DNA of 64,000 bases from Streptomyces sp. NBC_01485 (GCF_036227125.1 NZ_CP109435.1:7006001-7070000); one strand, 5' to 3'. Shown: positions 1 to 9,364, counted from the stretch's first letter. The notes: generated by a model not told the origin, from the letters alone. Numbers and translations: made by a program.

Positions 1-120
1 GTCCGCCCACGACTTGCCGTAGGGGGAGATCTCCGCCGCTGTGGCGTCGCCGAGCTGCGCCTCGCTCTTGCCGAGGTCGTGGATCGTCGCAGCATGGGAA
101 GAGGCATGACCGTCCGGCCG
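1..120 (-). CDS. Possible partial CDS running off the left edge
   Basis: Read on the minus strand, positions 1-81 give a coding-like stretch ending at the edge with ...EISPYGKSWAD. In 27 consecutive codons only one ends in A or T, which is what real genes here look like. The frame is closed by a TGA at 121-123 and holds no ATG, GTG or TTG, so either the start is unusual, a frameshift lies near 85-110, or it is a remnant. No family is recognised. Confidence 0.3.
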
Positions 121-259
121 TCATGTCATGCGACTGTCAGGGGGGTGTCGAGTCGGCACCACGACCACCCGCAGGCAACACCCCACTTTGCCCGGGGAAT
201 TCGGGACGAACGGCGGTGGGACGGTGAGGTTCCCGTCAGGCACCCCACCGCCGATCCGG

Positions 260-1483
260 CTACTGACCGGCGAACTTGTCGCTCACCGAGTCGTACACAC
301 CCTTGGCCACATCACCCAGTCGCGGACCCGCGAGCCACCCCGAGTCCACCGGGCCGATCGAGGTGTTGGACACCAGCGCGGGCTTTCCGTCCGACCCGGC
401 CGCGACCCAGCCGCCGCCCGACGAACCGCCGGTCATCGTGCAGCCGATGCGGTACATCGTCGGATCCGCCGAGTCGAGCGAGAACCGCCCCGGCTTGTCC
501 TGGCACTGGTAGAGCTTCTGCCCGTCGTACGGCGCCGCCGCCGGGTAACCGGTCGCGGTGATGCTGCTGACCTTCGGCACGGCAGGGGCCTTGAAGTCCA
601 CCGGCAGTGCCGAACCGACCGTCTCCTCAAGGGACTTGCCGGAACCGCCCTCCTCCGGCGTCACATGGATGACGGCGTAGTCGTACGAGGCGCCGTCGCC
701 GCCGGTCTGTCCGCCCTGCGCGATCCACTGGTCCGAGGTCTTCGTCCAGTCGCCCCACCAGACCCCGTACGGAGCGGCCTGCTCCTTGGTGGCCGTCTGC
801 AACTGTTCGGCCGACAGTCCCTGGTCGTTGTACGACGGCACGAACGCGATGTTGCGGTACCAGCCGCCGCCCTTGCCGGCGTGCACGCAGTGGCCCGCCG
901 TCCACACCAGGTTGGACTTGCCGGGGTGGGCCGGGTCCTGAACGACCGTCGCCGAGCAGACCATCGTGCCCTCGGGGGAGTCGAAGAACACCTTGCCCGC
1001 CTCGGGGGCGTTGGCGTGGTACTTCGTCGGCACGGCCTTCGCGTCCACCGCCTCCGGCGTCGGGTCGGTCACACCCTGGTCACCGGAGAGGTCGCTGTCG
1101 TCTACGCCCCGGTCCGGGTCCTCGGCCTGCCGCATCCGCTCCGGGTCCCACAGCCCCTTGATGATCGGGTTGACGTAGTCCTGCGCCTCGCGCAGCCAGT
1201 CGTCCTTGTCCCAGTTCTTCCAGGCGCCGTTCTTCCACTTGTCGAGGTCGATGCCGTGCTCTTTGAGCTGTTCCTTGATGTCGTCCGGGATGGTGATCTT
1301 TCCGTCGCCGGCGGCCGACGCCGACGCGCTGGCCTTGCTGTCCGCGTTGGTGTCGCCCGAATCGCAGGCGGTCGCGGTGAGGGCGAGCACCGAGGCGAGG
1401 GCCACGGCGCCCAGCACGGGGGCGTTTCTGCGGCGCGCGTTCCTCCCCCGACGAGCGGTGAACGACGGCCGTGTGGATCGCAT
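260..1483 (-). CDS. Secreted lipoprotein-like trypsin-fold serine peptidase
   Basis: A 407-residue protein with an Arg-rich N terminus, a hydrophobic stretch (about residues 22-36) and a lipobox LTATAC that puts the lipidated Cys at residue 40, so it should be exported and membrane-anchored. A Ser/Ala-rich linker follows. The peptidase part shows TAGHC (catalytic His198), YDYAVIHV (likely Asp) and TGGSSGGGW (nucleophile Ser), the chymotrypsin/V8-type triad. The ATG is preceded by GGGGGAG. It is divergent from the siderophore operon across 282 bases. The substrate cannot be deduced. Confidence 0.88.
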   Translation of the reverse strand: MRSTRPSFTARRGRNARRRNAPVLGAVALASVLALTATACDSGDTNADSKASASASAAGDGKITIPDDIKEQLKEHGIDLDKWKNGAWKNWDKDDWLREAQDYVNPIIKGLWDPERMRQAEDPDRGVDDSDLSGDQGVTDPTPEAVDAKAVPTKYHANAPEAGKVFFDSPEGTMVCSATVVQDPAHPGKSNLVWTAGHCVHAGKGGGWYRNIAFVPSYNDQGLSAEQLQTATKEQAAPYGVWWGDWTKTSDQWIAQGGQTGGDGASYDYAVIHVTPEEGGSGKSLEETVGSALPVDFKAPAVPKVSSITATGYPAAAPYDGQKLYQCQDKPGRFSLDSADPTMYRIGCTMTGGSSGGGWVAAGSDGKPALVSNTSIGPVDSGWLAGPRLGDVAKGVYDSVSDKFAGQ

Positions 1484-1765
1484 GGTCTGAACTCCCCCTG
1501 CTGTGAACGAACGTGAAACACCGGCCGTTCCCCCGGAGCGGAACTCATCGTGCTCTCATGGCGAGTTCAAGCGGGTCTCACGGCCTGGTGCGATGCCACC
1601 ACACGATATGCCGTCGCCGTGGGGGACTTCTGGCGGAACGGCAACTGTTCGGTCACAGCAACGATCTTGAGGCAACCCGTAACCAGGAAGACCGCCCGGG
1701 GTTGGTAGCGGTGGGGAGTCCGCTGTCCGCGCCCGGACTCCTGAACTGCGGGAGGACGGGGAGCC

Positions 1766-3508
1766 GTGGCCGTGACCGAACCAGTGCCCGAGGAGACCCC
1801 CTCGGGGCGTGCCACCGGAACTTCCCCCGCAGGAACCGCTGCCGTTCTGAAGTCGCCGGGCGAGCGACCGGCGCACGAGGGCATCCTGCGGCGTCAGTCG
1901 GCACGCGAGTCGGCGGCGCGCACATACGCGCGTGCCCTCCCGATCGTGCCGGTACGGGCACGCGGGCTGACCATCGAGGGCGCGGACGGCCGCCGCTACC
2001 TCGACTGCCTCTCGGGCGCCGGCACCCTCGCGCTCGGCCACAACCACCCCGTCGTGCTGGAGGCCATCCGCAAGGTCCTCGACTCGGGCGCGCCGCTGCA
2101 CGTCCTCGATCTCGCCACCCCCGTCAAGGACGCCTTCATCACCGAACTGTTCCGCACCCTGCCGCCCGGTCTCGCCGACCACGCACGCGTGCAGTTCTGC
2201 GGACCGGCCGGCACGGACGCCGTGGAGGCCGCCCTCAAACTGGTCCGCGCCGCCACCGGCCGCACCGGCGTCCTGGCCTTCACCGGCGCCTACCACGGGA
2301 TGACGGCCGGCTCCCTCGAAGCGTCCGGCGGCGCCTTCGACGTACGGGTGGCCCGCCTGCCCTATCCGCAGGACTACCGCTGTCCGTTCGGCGTCGGCGG
2401 CGAACGCGGCGCCGAACTCGCCGCCCGCTGGACCGAGTCCGTCCTCGACGATCCCAAGTCGGGCGTACGCCGGCCCGCCGGGATGATCCTCGAACCCGTC
2501 CAGGGCGAGGGCGGTGTCATCCCCGCGCCGGACGCCTGGATGCGCCGTATGCGGCAGATCACGGCCGACCGCTCGATCCCGCTGATCGCCGACGAGGTCC
2601 AGACGGGCGTCGGCCGCACCGGTGCCTTCTGGGCGGTGGAGCACAGTGGGGTCACCCCTGACGTGATGGTCCTGTCCAAGGCCATCGGGGGCAGCCTGCC
2701 GCTCGCCGTCGTCGTCTACCGCGACGACCTCGACGTCTGGGAACCCGGCGCCCACGCGGGCACGTTCCGCGGCAACCAACTCGCCATGGCCGCCGGCACG
2801 GCCACCCTCGCCTACGTCCGCGAGAACGGCCTCGCCGAACGCGCGGCCACGCTGGGCGCCCGCATGCTGGGCCGACTCCGCAGCCTCGCCCAGGACTTCC
2901 CCTGCATGGGCGACGTGCGGGGGCGCGGGCTGATGATCGGGGTCGAGCTGGTGGACCCCGAAGGGGGAAGCGGGCACGGGGAGATCGGGCACGCGGGGAT
3001 CGGGCACGGTGGGATCGGGCACGGTGAGAACGACGCTCCGCTGGTCGCCGCTCAAGCCGGTGACGGGTTCGACGCGTTCACCGACGGTGCTGGTGCGGAG
3101 GCTGGAGCTGGCGGTAGTGCTGGCGGCGATGCCGATGTCGCCACGCCCCGCGCGACACCGCGCTCGACACCTGCGCACGGCCCCTTCCCTGCCGCCCCCG
3201 CGCTGGCCGCCGCCGTCCAGCGGGAGTGCCTGCGGCGCGGCCTGATCGTCGAACTCGGCGGGCGCCACGCCAGCGTCGTACGGCTGCTTCCCCCCTTGAC
3301 CATCACCGACGAGCAGGCCGCCGCGGTACTCGACCGACTGGCGGACGCGCTGGCGGCGGTGTCCCGCGCCCAGGTCAGCGGTACGGGCGGCGGTACGGGC
3401 GGCGGTACGGGTCGCGGGGACCACGCCCGGTCGAACCGGCCGGACCGAACCCGTCGGCCGCCTGGGCCGGTCCCGCGCCAGGGTGACCCCGCTGACCGGG
3501 CGGGGTAG
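1766..3508 (+). CDS. Class III aminotransferase, diaminobutyrate type (siderophore operon)
   Basis: A 580-residue PLP enzyme of the diaminobutyrate-2-oxoglutarate aminotransferase group, which makes 2,4-diaminobutyrate from aspartate semialdehyde. Visible motifs are CGPAGTDAVEAALKL, EPVQGEGG, IADEVQTGVGRTG (Asp276 for the PLP nitrogen) and LSKAIGG (Schiff-base Lys305). The GTG start follows GGAGGACGGGG. Family members are usually 420-470 residues. The excess is a Gly/His repeat insertion from about residue 402 (four 15-bp repeats) and a Gly/Thr and Arg/Pro-rich tail. It is first in a three-gene operon with an IucA/IucC synthetase and an acetyltransferase, so its amine product is probably a siderophore building block. 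No partner decarboxylase is present here. Confidence 0.9.
   Translation: MAVTEPVPEETPSGRATGTSPAGTAAVLKSPGERPAHEGILRRQSARESAARTYARALPIVPVRARGLTIEGADGRRYLDCLSGAGTLALGHNHPVVLEAIRKVLDSGAPLHVLDLATPVKDAFITELFRTLPPGLADHARVQFCGPAGTDAVEAALKLVRAATGRTGVLAFTGAYHGMTAGSLEASGGAFDVRVARLPYPQDYRCPFGVGGERGAELAARWTESVLDDPKSGVRRPAGMILEPVQGEGGVIPAPDAWMRRMRQITADRSIPLIADEVQTGVGRTGAFWAVEHSGVTPDVMVLSKAIGGSLPLAVVVYRDDLDVWEPGAHAGTFRGNQLAMAAGTATLAYVRENGLAERAATLGARMLGRLRSLAQDFPCMGDVRGRGLMIGVELVDPEGGSGHGEIGHAGIGHGGIGHGENDAPLVAAQAGDGFDAFTDGAGAEAGAGGSAGGDADVATPRATPRSTPAHGPFPAAPALAAAVQRECLRRGLIVELGGRHASVVRLLPPLTITDEQAAAVLDRLADALAAVSRAQVSGTGGGTGGGTGRGDHARSNRPDRTRRPPGPVPRQGDPADRAG
2972..3031 (+). repeat. Four 15-bp tandem repeats inside the aminotransferase gene
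   Basis: Four consecutive 15-base units, each beginning GGGCACG, at 2972, 2987, 3002 and 3017. They are in frame and encode GHG/AxIG-type repeats in the aminotransferase, between the catalytic core and the C-terminal small domain. Confidence 0.9.
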
Positions 3509-3580
3509 CCCGGGCGACCGCTGCCGAACCCGTGCCACTGCCTGCTCGCGGCCGGCCCCACCACGTCACGAGGAACGACC

Positions 3581-5575
3581 TTGACCACCTCCCCTCAGCC
3601 CGCCGACTCCGACGCCGCCACGCCTTCGGTCCCGGTCCCCCGACAGCAGGGCGAGGCCCCCCACGCCTCCCACGCCCCCCAAGCCGAACCGCCGCACCAC
3701 TCCGCTGCCGCCGATCTCCTGGACCATCCCGATCCATACACGGCGGCCCAGGCCGCGGCCGTGGAGAACCTGCTGCGCTGCTGGGTACGCGAGGCGAACC
3801 TGCCCGCCCCCGGCGACGGCACCCTCCACGTGCCGCTGCCCGCCAGCGGCACCGCCCTGCTCACCCCCGTCCACTACTGGTCCCCGACGGGCTGCCATCG
3901 CTTCGGCCTCCCGCGCCTGGCCGGCGCTCCCGAGCAAGCCCCACCCGCGGACGCCGTCACGGTCGCGGCCCTGCTGGCCCGCGAGGCACCCCCGGCCACC
4001 ACACACGGCAGCACCGTCACCACCGGCACCACCGGCACCACCGGCACCACCGTCACCACCGGCACCAACGGGACGGCCGTCACCACCGGCCCGACCGCGA
4101 CCGCCGAACCGGGCCCCGCCCCCGTGAACGGCGACGGCATCGACCTGGTGGCACGCGTCGCCGACTCGGTCCGCCGTACCGCCGACTTCATCGCCGAGCG
4201 CCGCGAACGCCCGGCCGACGGACCCGACCTGGACCTGTTCCTGTCGGCCGAACAGGCACTGCTGCTCGGACACCCGCTGCACCCCACCCCGAAGAGCCGC
4301 GAAGGTCTCTCGGACGCTGAAGCACGGCTCTACTCACCCGAGTTGCGTGGGTCCTTCCCCCTCCACTGGCTGGCTGTCGCTCCTTCCCTGCTCGCCACTG
4401 ACTCCGCCTGGACCGAGAGCGGCCGTACCGTCCCCGCCGAGCGGCTGACCGCCGCACTCGCCGGCCCCGACCTGCGACTGCCCGACGGCTACGCCGCCCT
4501 GCCGTTGCACCCCTGGCAACTGAGCGAGGCCCGGCACCGCCCCGACGTTGCGGCCCTGCTCGACGCCGGGCTGCTCCGCGACCTCGGCGCACACGGCTCG
4601 CCCTGGTGTCCCACCTCCTCCGTACGCACCGTCCACCAGTCCGGCGCCCCGGCGATGCTCAAGCTCTCGCTCGGCCTGCGCATCACCAACTCCCGTCGCG
4701 ACAACCTCCGCAAGGAGCTCCATCGCGGGGTCGAGGTGCACCGCCTGCTGCGCGCCGGCCTGTCCGAGCGGTGGCGGGCGGCCCACCCGGGCTTCGACAT
4801 CGTCCGGGATCCGGCCTGGCTCGCGGTCGACGCAGCGGACGGCCTCCCGCTGACGGGCCTCGACGTGGTGATCCGCCACAACCCGTTCGCCCCGGCGGAC
4901 GACGTCTCCTGCATCGCCGGCCTCGTCGCCCCTCGGCCCGACTCGCGTACCGCCCACCGCTCCCGGCTGGCCTCGATCGTCAGGCGCCTCTCCGTACGGA
5001 CCGGTCGCCGGCCCGGGGCGGTCGCCGCCGAGTGGTTCCTGCGGTATCTGGAGCAGGTCGTCCGGCCCGTCCTGTGGCTCGACGGTGAGGCGGGCATCGC
5101 CCTGGAGGCGCACCAGCAGAACACGCTCCTCCTGCTGGACCCCGACGGCTGGCCCATGGGCGGCCGCTACCGCGACAACCAGGGCTACTACTTCCGCGAG
5201 TCCAGCCGCGCGGACCTCGAAGCCCGACTGCCTGGTATCGGCGAGCGCAGCGACACCTTCGTCGCCGACGAGGTCACCGACGAGCGCTTCGCCTACTACC
5301 TGGGGATCAACAACGTGCTCGGACTCATCGGCGCGTTCGGCTCCCAACGGCTCGCCGACGAACGCCTGCTGCTCGCCGCCTTCCGGCGCTTCCTCGCCGA
5401 CGCCGCCTCCGGACCCGCCCGTATGCGCAGTTCGCTGCCCTCCCGTCTCCTCGACTCGCCCTCCCTGCGCTGCAAGGCCAACCTGCTCACCCGGATGCAC
5501 GGCCTCGACGAACTCGTCGGCCCGGTGGACACCCAGTCCGTCTACGTGACCATCGCCAACCCCCTGCGTTCCTGA
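3581..5575 (+). CDS. IucA/IucC-family NIS siderophore synthetase
   Basis: A 664-residue NRPS-independent siderophore synthetase, which uses ATP to condense a carboxylate such as citrate with an amine or alcohol. Family motifs are GHPLHPTPKSREGLS (about residue 228), KLSLGLRITNSRRDN and ALEAHQQN (the HxQN motif), ending in ANPL. The TTG start has AGGAACG upstream. The N-terminal 60 residues are Pro/Ala-rich, and residues about 146-170 are a TTG-repeat coded by ACC-ACC-GGC repeats, both atypical for the family. It sits 72 bases after the aminotransferase and 21 bases before an acetyltransferase. Which NIS type (A, B or C) it belongs to needs a phylogeny. Confidence 0.93.
   Translation: MTTSPQPADSDAATPSVPVPRQQGEAPHASHAPQAEPPHHSAAADLLDHPDPYTAAQAAAVENLLRCWVREANLPAPGDGTLHVPLPASGTALLTPVHYWSPTGCHRFGLPRLAGAPEQAPPADAVTVAALLAREAPPATTHGSTVTTGTTGTTGTTVTTGTNGTAVTTGPTATAEPGPAPVNGDGIDLVARVADSVRRTADFIAERRERPADGPDLDLFLSAEQALLLGHPLHPTPKSREGLSDAEARLYSPELRGSFPLHWLAVAPSLLATDSAWTESGRTVPAERLTAALAGPDLRLPDGYAALPLHPWQLSEARHRPDVAALLDAGLLRDLGAHGSPWCPTSSVRTVHQSGAPAMLKLSLGLRITNSRRDNLRKELHRGVEVHRLLRAGLSERWRAAHPGFDIVRDPAWLAVDAADGLPLTGLDVVIRHNPFAPADDVSCIAGLVAPRPDSRTAHRSRLASIVRRLSVRTGRRPGAVAAEWFLRYLEQVVRPVLWLDGEAGIALEAHQQNTLLLLDPDGWPMGGRYRDNQGYYFRESSRADLEARLPGIGERSDTFVADEVTDERFAYYLGINNVLGLIGAFGSQRLADERLLLAAFRRFLADAASGPARMRSSLPSRLLDSPSLRCKANLLTRMHGLDELVGPVDTQSVYVTIANPLRS
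4018..4090 (+). repeat. 9-base-period ACC/GGC repeat inside the siderophore synthetase
   Basis: An in-frame degenerate repeat of ACCACCGGC units coding a Thr-Thr-Gly run. It lies between the N-terminal region and the ATP-binding motifs of the IucA/IucC protein. Confidence 0.8.
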
Positions 5576-5596
5576 GCCGTCCGAGAGGAGCCCGCC

Positions 5597-6202
5597 GTGC
5601 ATGCCGTCGAGACCGACGCCGCCCCCCGTCCGGCCCCTGCCCTCGGCATCGGCGACTGGGGGCCCACCGCCACCCCCGTGGGCGTGTTCCGCCTCGTCCC
5701 CGTCAGGATCGAGCGGGACCTCTCCCTCGTCGGCCGGTGGATGAACGACCCCGCTGTCGCGGCGTTCTGGGAGCTGGCCGGGCCCGAACCTGTGACCGGG
5801 CGGCACCTGCGCCGTCAACTCGCCGACGACGGGCACAGCGTCCCGTGCCTCGGCGTGCTGGAGGGGCGGCCCATGAGCTACTGGGAGATCTACCGGGCCG
5901 ACCTCGACCCACTGGCGCGGCACTATCCGGCCCGGCCGCACGACACCGGGATCCACCTGCTCATCGGCGGTGGCGCCGACCGTGGGCGAGGACTCGGCAG
6001 CCTTCTGCTGAGAGCCGTCGCCGACCTTGTCCTCGACAGGAGACCTGCGTGTGCCCGCGTCGTCGCCGAACCCGACCTTCGCAACATTCCGTCCATCGCC
6101 ACCTTCCTGAGCGCTGGGTTCCGGTTCTTCGCCGAGGTCGACCTGCCCACCAAGCGGGCGGCTCTCATGGTCCGGGACCGGCCCCTGCGCAATCTTTTGT
6201 GA
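5597..6202 (+). CDS. GNAT-type siderophore acetyltransferase
   Basis: A 201-residue acyltransferase of the IucB/RimJ-like group that acylates the amine or hydroxylamine side chain in NIS siderophore pathways. It shows the family's FRLVPVRIERDLSLVGRWMNDP opening (about residues 31-52), PMSYWEIYRAD in the middle, and the acyl-CoA loop region RGRGLGSLLLRA. The start follows GAGAGGAG and lies 21 bases after the synthetase stop, so the three genes are probably one transcript. No flavin monooxygenase (IucD-like) is nearby, so either hydroxylation is encoded elsewhere or the product is not a hydroxamate. Confidence 0.88.
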   Translation: MHAVETDAAPRPAPALGIGDWGPTATPVGVFRLVPVRIERDLSLVGRWMNDPAVAAFWELAGPEPVTGRHLRRQLADDGHSVPCLGVLEGRPMSYWEIYRADLDPLARHYPARPHDTGIHLLIGGGADRGRGLGSLLLRAVADLVLDRRPACARVVAEPDLRNIPSIATFLSAGFRFFAEVDLPTKRAALMVRDRPLRNLL

Positions 6203-6368
6203 CGCTCTGTAATCACGCCGTCACTTCTGGAACGTCGCGCGCGCTCGTCCGGTTCCCGCTGACGCCCCCCTCTTTCGCCCCCTCCGAGAAACCCACCGTC
6301 TTGATCCCTTCTCTCCCGTCCGCCTCGACCACCCGTTTGTCAGTGCCGCGCCGTAGGGTGGTCGCGCT

Positions 6369-8345
6369 ATGACGAAGCCCTCACTCCCTGAACTCCTGCA
6401 CGCTGCCGTCACCGCCGTCGGCGGCACGGAGCGCCCCGGCCAGGTGACCATGGCCGAAGCCGTCGCCGAGGCGATCGACGAAGGCTCCCACCTGCTGGTC
6501 CAGGCCGGCACCGGCACCGGTAAGTCGCTCGGCTACCTCGTGCCCGCGCTCGCGCACGGCGAACGCGTCGTGGTGGCGACCGCCACGCTGGCCCTGCAAC
6601 GCCAGCTCGTGGAGCGCGACCTGCCGCGTACTGTCGACGCGCTGCATCCGCTGCTGCGCCGGCGCCCGGAGTTCGCGATGCTCAAGGGCAGGTCGAACTA
6701 CCTGTGCCTGCACCGCCTGCACGAGGGCGTCCCGCAGGACGAGGAGGAGGGCCTCTTCGACCAGTTCGAGGCGGCCGCACCCACCAGCAAGCTCGGCCAG
6801 GACCTGCTGCGGCTGCGGGACTGGTCGGACGAGACCGAGTCCGGTGACCGCGACGACCTCACGCCCGGCGTGTCCGACCGGGCCTGGGCCCAGGTGTCGG
6901 TGTCCTCCCGGGAGTGTCTGGGCGCCACCAAGTGCGCCTACGGGGCGGAGTGCTTCGCGGAGATGGCTCGTGAGCGCGCCAAACTGGCCGAGGTCGTCGT
7001 CACCAACCACGCCCTGCTCGCCATCGACGCCATCGAGGGCGCCCCGGTCCTCCCGCAGCACGAGGTGCTGATCGTCGACGAGGCGCACGAGCTGGTCTCG
7101 CGGGTCACCGGTGTCGCCACCGGCGAGCTCACTCCCGGTCAGGTCAACAGGGCCGTGCGCCGGTCGGCGAAGCTGGTCAACGAAAAGGCGGCGGACCAGT
7201 TGCAGACCGCCGCCGAGGGCTTCGAGCGGCTCATGGAGCTGGCCCTGCCCGGCCGCCTGGAGGAGATCCCCGAGGACCTCGGCTACGCCCTCATGGCCCT
7301 GCGCGACGCCGCCCGGACGGTCATCTCCGGCATCGGCGCGACCCGCGACAAGTCCGTCCAGGACGAGGACGCGGTCCGCAAGCAGGCCCTCGCCTCCGTG
7401 GAGACCGTGCACGACGTGGCGGAGCGGATCACGAACGGCTCCGAGTGGGACGTCGTCTGGTACGAGCGGCACGACCGCTTCGGCGCCTCCCTGCGCGTCG
7501 CCCCCATGTCCGTGTCGGGCCTGTTGCGGGAGAAGCTCTTCGCGGACCGCTCCGTGACCCTGGCCTCGGCCACCCTGAAGCTGGGCGGGGACTTCAACGG
7601 CGTGGGCGCCTCGATGGGCCTCGCCCCGGAGGGCACGCAGGGCGAGGACGTCCCGCAGTGGAAGGGCCTCGACGTCGGCTCGCCCTTCGACTACCCCAAA
7701 CAGGGCATCCTGTACGTCGCCAAACACTTGTCACGCCCCGCGCGGGACGGCGACCGCGGCGACATGCTGGACGAACTGACCGAACTGATCCAGTCGGCCG
7801 GCGGACGCACCCTCGGCCTCTTCTCCTCCATGCGGGCGGCACAGCTCGCCGCCGAGGAACTGCGAACCCGCATCCCCCAGTTCCCGATCCTCCTCCAGGG
7901 CGAGGAGACCCTCGGCGAGCTGATCAAGAACTTCTCGGCGGACCCGAAGACGTGCCTGTTCGGCACGCTGTCGCTCTGGCAGGGGGTCGACGTCCCCGGT
8001 GCCAGTTGCCAACTGGTCGTCATGGACAAGATCCCGTTCCCGCGCCCGGACGACCCCCTGATGAGCGCCCGCCAGAAGGCGGTGGAGGACGCCGGCGGCA
8101 ACGGCTTCATGGCCGTCGCCGCCACACACGCGGCGCTCCTCATGGCACAGGGCGCGGGGCGTCTCGTAAGGGCGTCGGGGGACCGCGGCGTGGTCGCCGT
8201 ACTGGACCAGCGGCTGGCGACGGCCCGTTACGGGAGCTACCTGAAGGCGTCCCTGCCGGACTTCTGGTACACCACGGACCGCAACCAGGTCCGCAGGTCG
8301 CTCGCGGCGATCGACGCGGTGGCCAAGCAGGCAGAAGCAGAGTGA
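6369..8345 (+). CDS. dinG: DinG/XPD-like iron-sulfur DNA helicase
   Basis: A 658-residue superfamily 2 helicase. GTGTGKS (Walker A, about residues 45-51), VDEAHELV (Walker B, DEAH) and a late QGAGRLVRASGDRG motif are visible. Cys residues at SNYLCLH, RECLGATKC and GAECF match the four-Cys 4Fe-4S site of DinG/XPD enzymes, which unwind 5'-3' and resolve R-loops and D-loops. A TAGGGT -10 element at 6354-6359 lies 9 bases before the ATG and no Shine-Dalgarno is evident, so the message may be leaderless or nearly so. It is convergent with lexA across a strong shared terminator. I saw no SOS box in front of it. Confidence 0.93.
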   Translation: MTKPSLPELLHAAVTAVGGTERPGQVTMAEAVAEAIDEGSHLLVQAGTGTGKSLGYLVPALAHGERVVVATATLALQRQLVERDLPRTVDALHPLLRRRPEFAMLKGRSNYLCLHRLHEGVPQDEEEGLFDQFEAAAPTSKLGQDLLRLRDWSDETESGDRDDLTPGVSDRAWAQVSVSSRECLGATKCAYGAECFAEMARERAKLAEVVVTNHALLAIDAIEGAPVLPQHEVLIVDEAHELVSRVTGVATGELTPGQVNRAVRRSAKLVNEKAADQLQTAAEGFERLMELALPGRLEEIPEDLGYALMALRDAARTVISGIGATRDKSVQDEDAVRKQALASVETVHDVAERITNGSEWDVVWYERHDRFGASLRVAPMSVSGLLREKLFADRSVTLASATLKLGGDFNGVGASMGLAPEGTQGEDVPQWKGLDVGSPFDYPKQGILYVAKHLSRPARDGDRGDMLDELTELIQSAGGRTLGLFSSMRAAQLAAEELRTRIPQFPILLQGEETLGELIKNFSADPKTCLFGTLSLWQGVDVPGASCQLVVMDKIPFPRPDDPLMSARQKAVEDAGGNGFMAVAATHAALLMAQGAGRLVRASGDRGVVAVLDQRLATARYGSYLKASLPDFWYTTDRNQVRRSLAAIDAVAKQAEAE

Positions 8346-8370
8346 CAGCAGGAACGTAGTGAAAGCGCGG

Positions 8371-8430
8371 GTGCAGCGAAGGCGGGGGCCGTCCCTGAAC
8401 GAACCGGGACGGCCCCCGCCTTCACTGCAC
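8371..8430. terminator. Bidirectional terminator between dinG and lexA
   Basis: A 25-base stem (8371-8395 with 8406-8430, one mismatch) around a 10-base loop, placed between the convergent stops. Confidence 0.88.
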
Positions 8431-8524
8431 ACCTTGGGTACAACACAGGGCCCCGGAACCGGCGCAGGGATCCCGGGGCCCAGTCACAGGGGGGTGGACG
8501 GGGGAAGCCCGCCCGCCGCCGTGT

Positions 8525-9304
8525 TCAGACGCGGCGGAGTACGGCCACCACCTTGCCGAGGATGGTCGCGTCGTCGCCGGGAATCGGCTCGTACGCCGCG
8601 TTGTGCGGGAGCAGCCACACATGGCCGTCCTCGCGCTTGAAGCGCTTGACGGTGGCCTCGCCGTCGAGCATCGCGGCCACGATGTCGCCGTTCTCGGCGA
8701 CGGGCTGGCGGCGGACGGTGACCCAGTCGCCGTCGCAGATCGCGGCCTCGATCATCGAGTCGCCGACGACCTTCAGCACGAACAGCTCACCGTCGCCGAC
8801 CAGTTGCCGCGGGAGCGGGAAGACGTCCTCGACGGACTCCTCGGCGAGGATCGGGCCACCGGCGGCAATCCGGCCGACCAGCGGAACGTACGAAGCGGCG
8901 GGCTTGCCGGCGGTGTCCGTGGCCTGCACGGAGGAGGCCTGGTCGGAGCCGCGCACCTCGTACGCGCGCGGGCGGTGCGGGTCGCGGCGCAGGAAGCCCT
9001 TGCGTTCCAGCGCCATCAACTGGTGTGCGACCGAAGAGGTGCTGGACAGGCCGACCGCCTGACCGATCTCCCGCATCGACGGCGGATAACCGCGCCGTTG
9101 CACGGAGTCCCTGATGACTTCGATCACTCGGCGCTGCCGGTCCGTGAGTCCCGAGCTGTCCGCGCGGATGCCTGGAGGTCGGCCCGGCAGCGAGCGCTTG
9201 TGCACCTCGGGATTCATGGCTTCGTTCATCGCATGCACCGGCTCGAGTCGGCCCTGGGAGCGGTCCTGGGCAGTGATGGTGGCACTGTCTGCGGTGGTGG
9301 TCAC
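8525..9304 (-). CDS. lexA: LexA, SOS repressor
   Basis: A 259-residue repressor with an N-terminal winged helix (LTDRQRRVIEVI, YPPSMREIGQAVGLSSTSSV) and a C-terminal S24 autoprotease: cleavage site RIAAGGP (Ala-Gly), nucleophile Ser in VGDSM, and general-base Lys in ATVKRF. RecA filaments stimulate self-cleavage, releasing the SOS genes. I chose the GTG at 9304, preceded by GAGAGGGG. A longer frame to 9373 would run through the SOS box. One SOS-box-like element 60 bases upstream indicates autoregulation. Confidence 0.95.
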   Translation of the reverse strand: MTTTADSATITAQDRSQGRLEPVHAMNEAMNPEVHKRSLPGRPPGIRADSSGLTDRQRRVIEVIRDSVQRRGYPPSMREIGQAVGLSSTSSVAHQLMALERKGFLRRDPHRPRAYEVRGSDQASSVQATDTAGKPAASYVPLVGRIAAGGPILAEESVEDVFPLPRQLVGDGELFVLKVVGDSMIEAAICDGDWVTVRRQPVAENGDIVAAMLDGEATVKRFKREDGHVWLLPHNAAYEPIPGDDATILGKVVAVLRRV

Positions 9305-9364
9305 GTCGGCCCCTCTCGGTTGTCTCCCTGCTGGACAACGGTAGTTGCTTTCGAAAGGTTGCGC

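Noticed and set aside
1484..1765. Iron box upstream of the siderophore operon
   Set aside because: I searched by eye for TTAGGTTAGGCTCACCTAA-like sequences in both orientations and found none. The clear box in this window is at 49257-49275.
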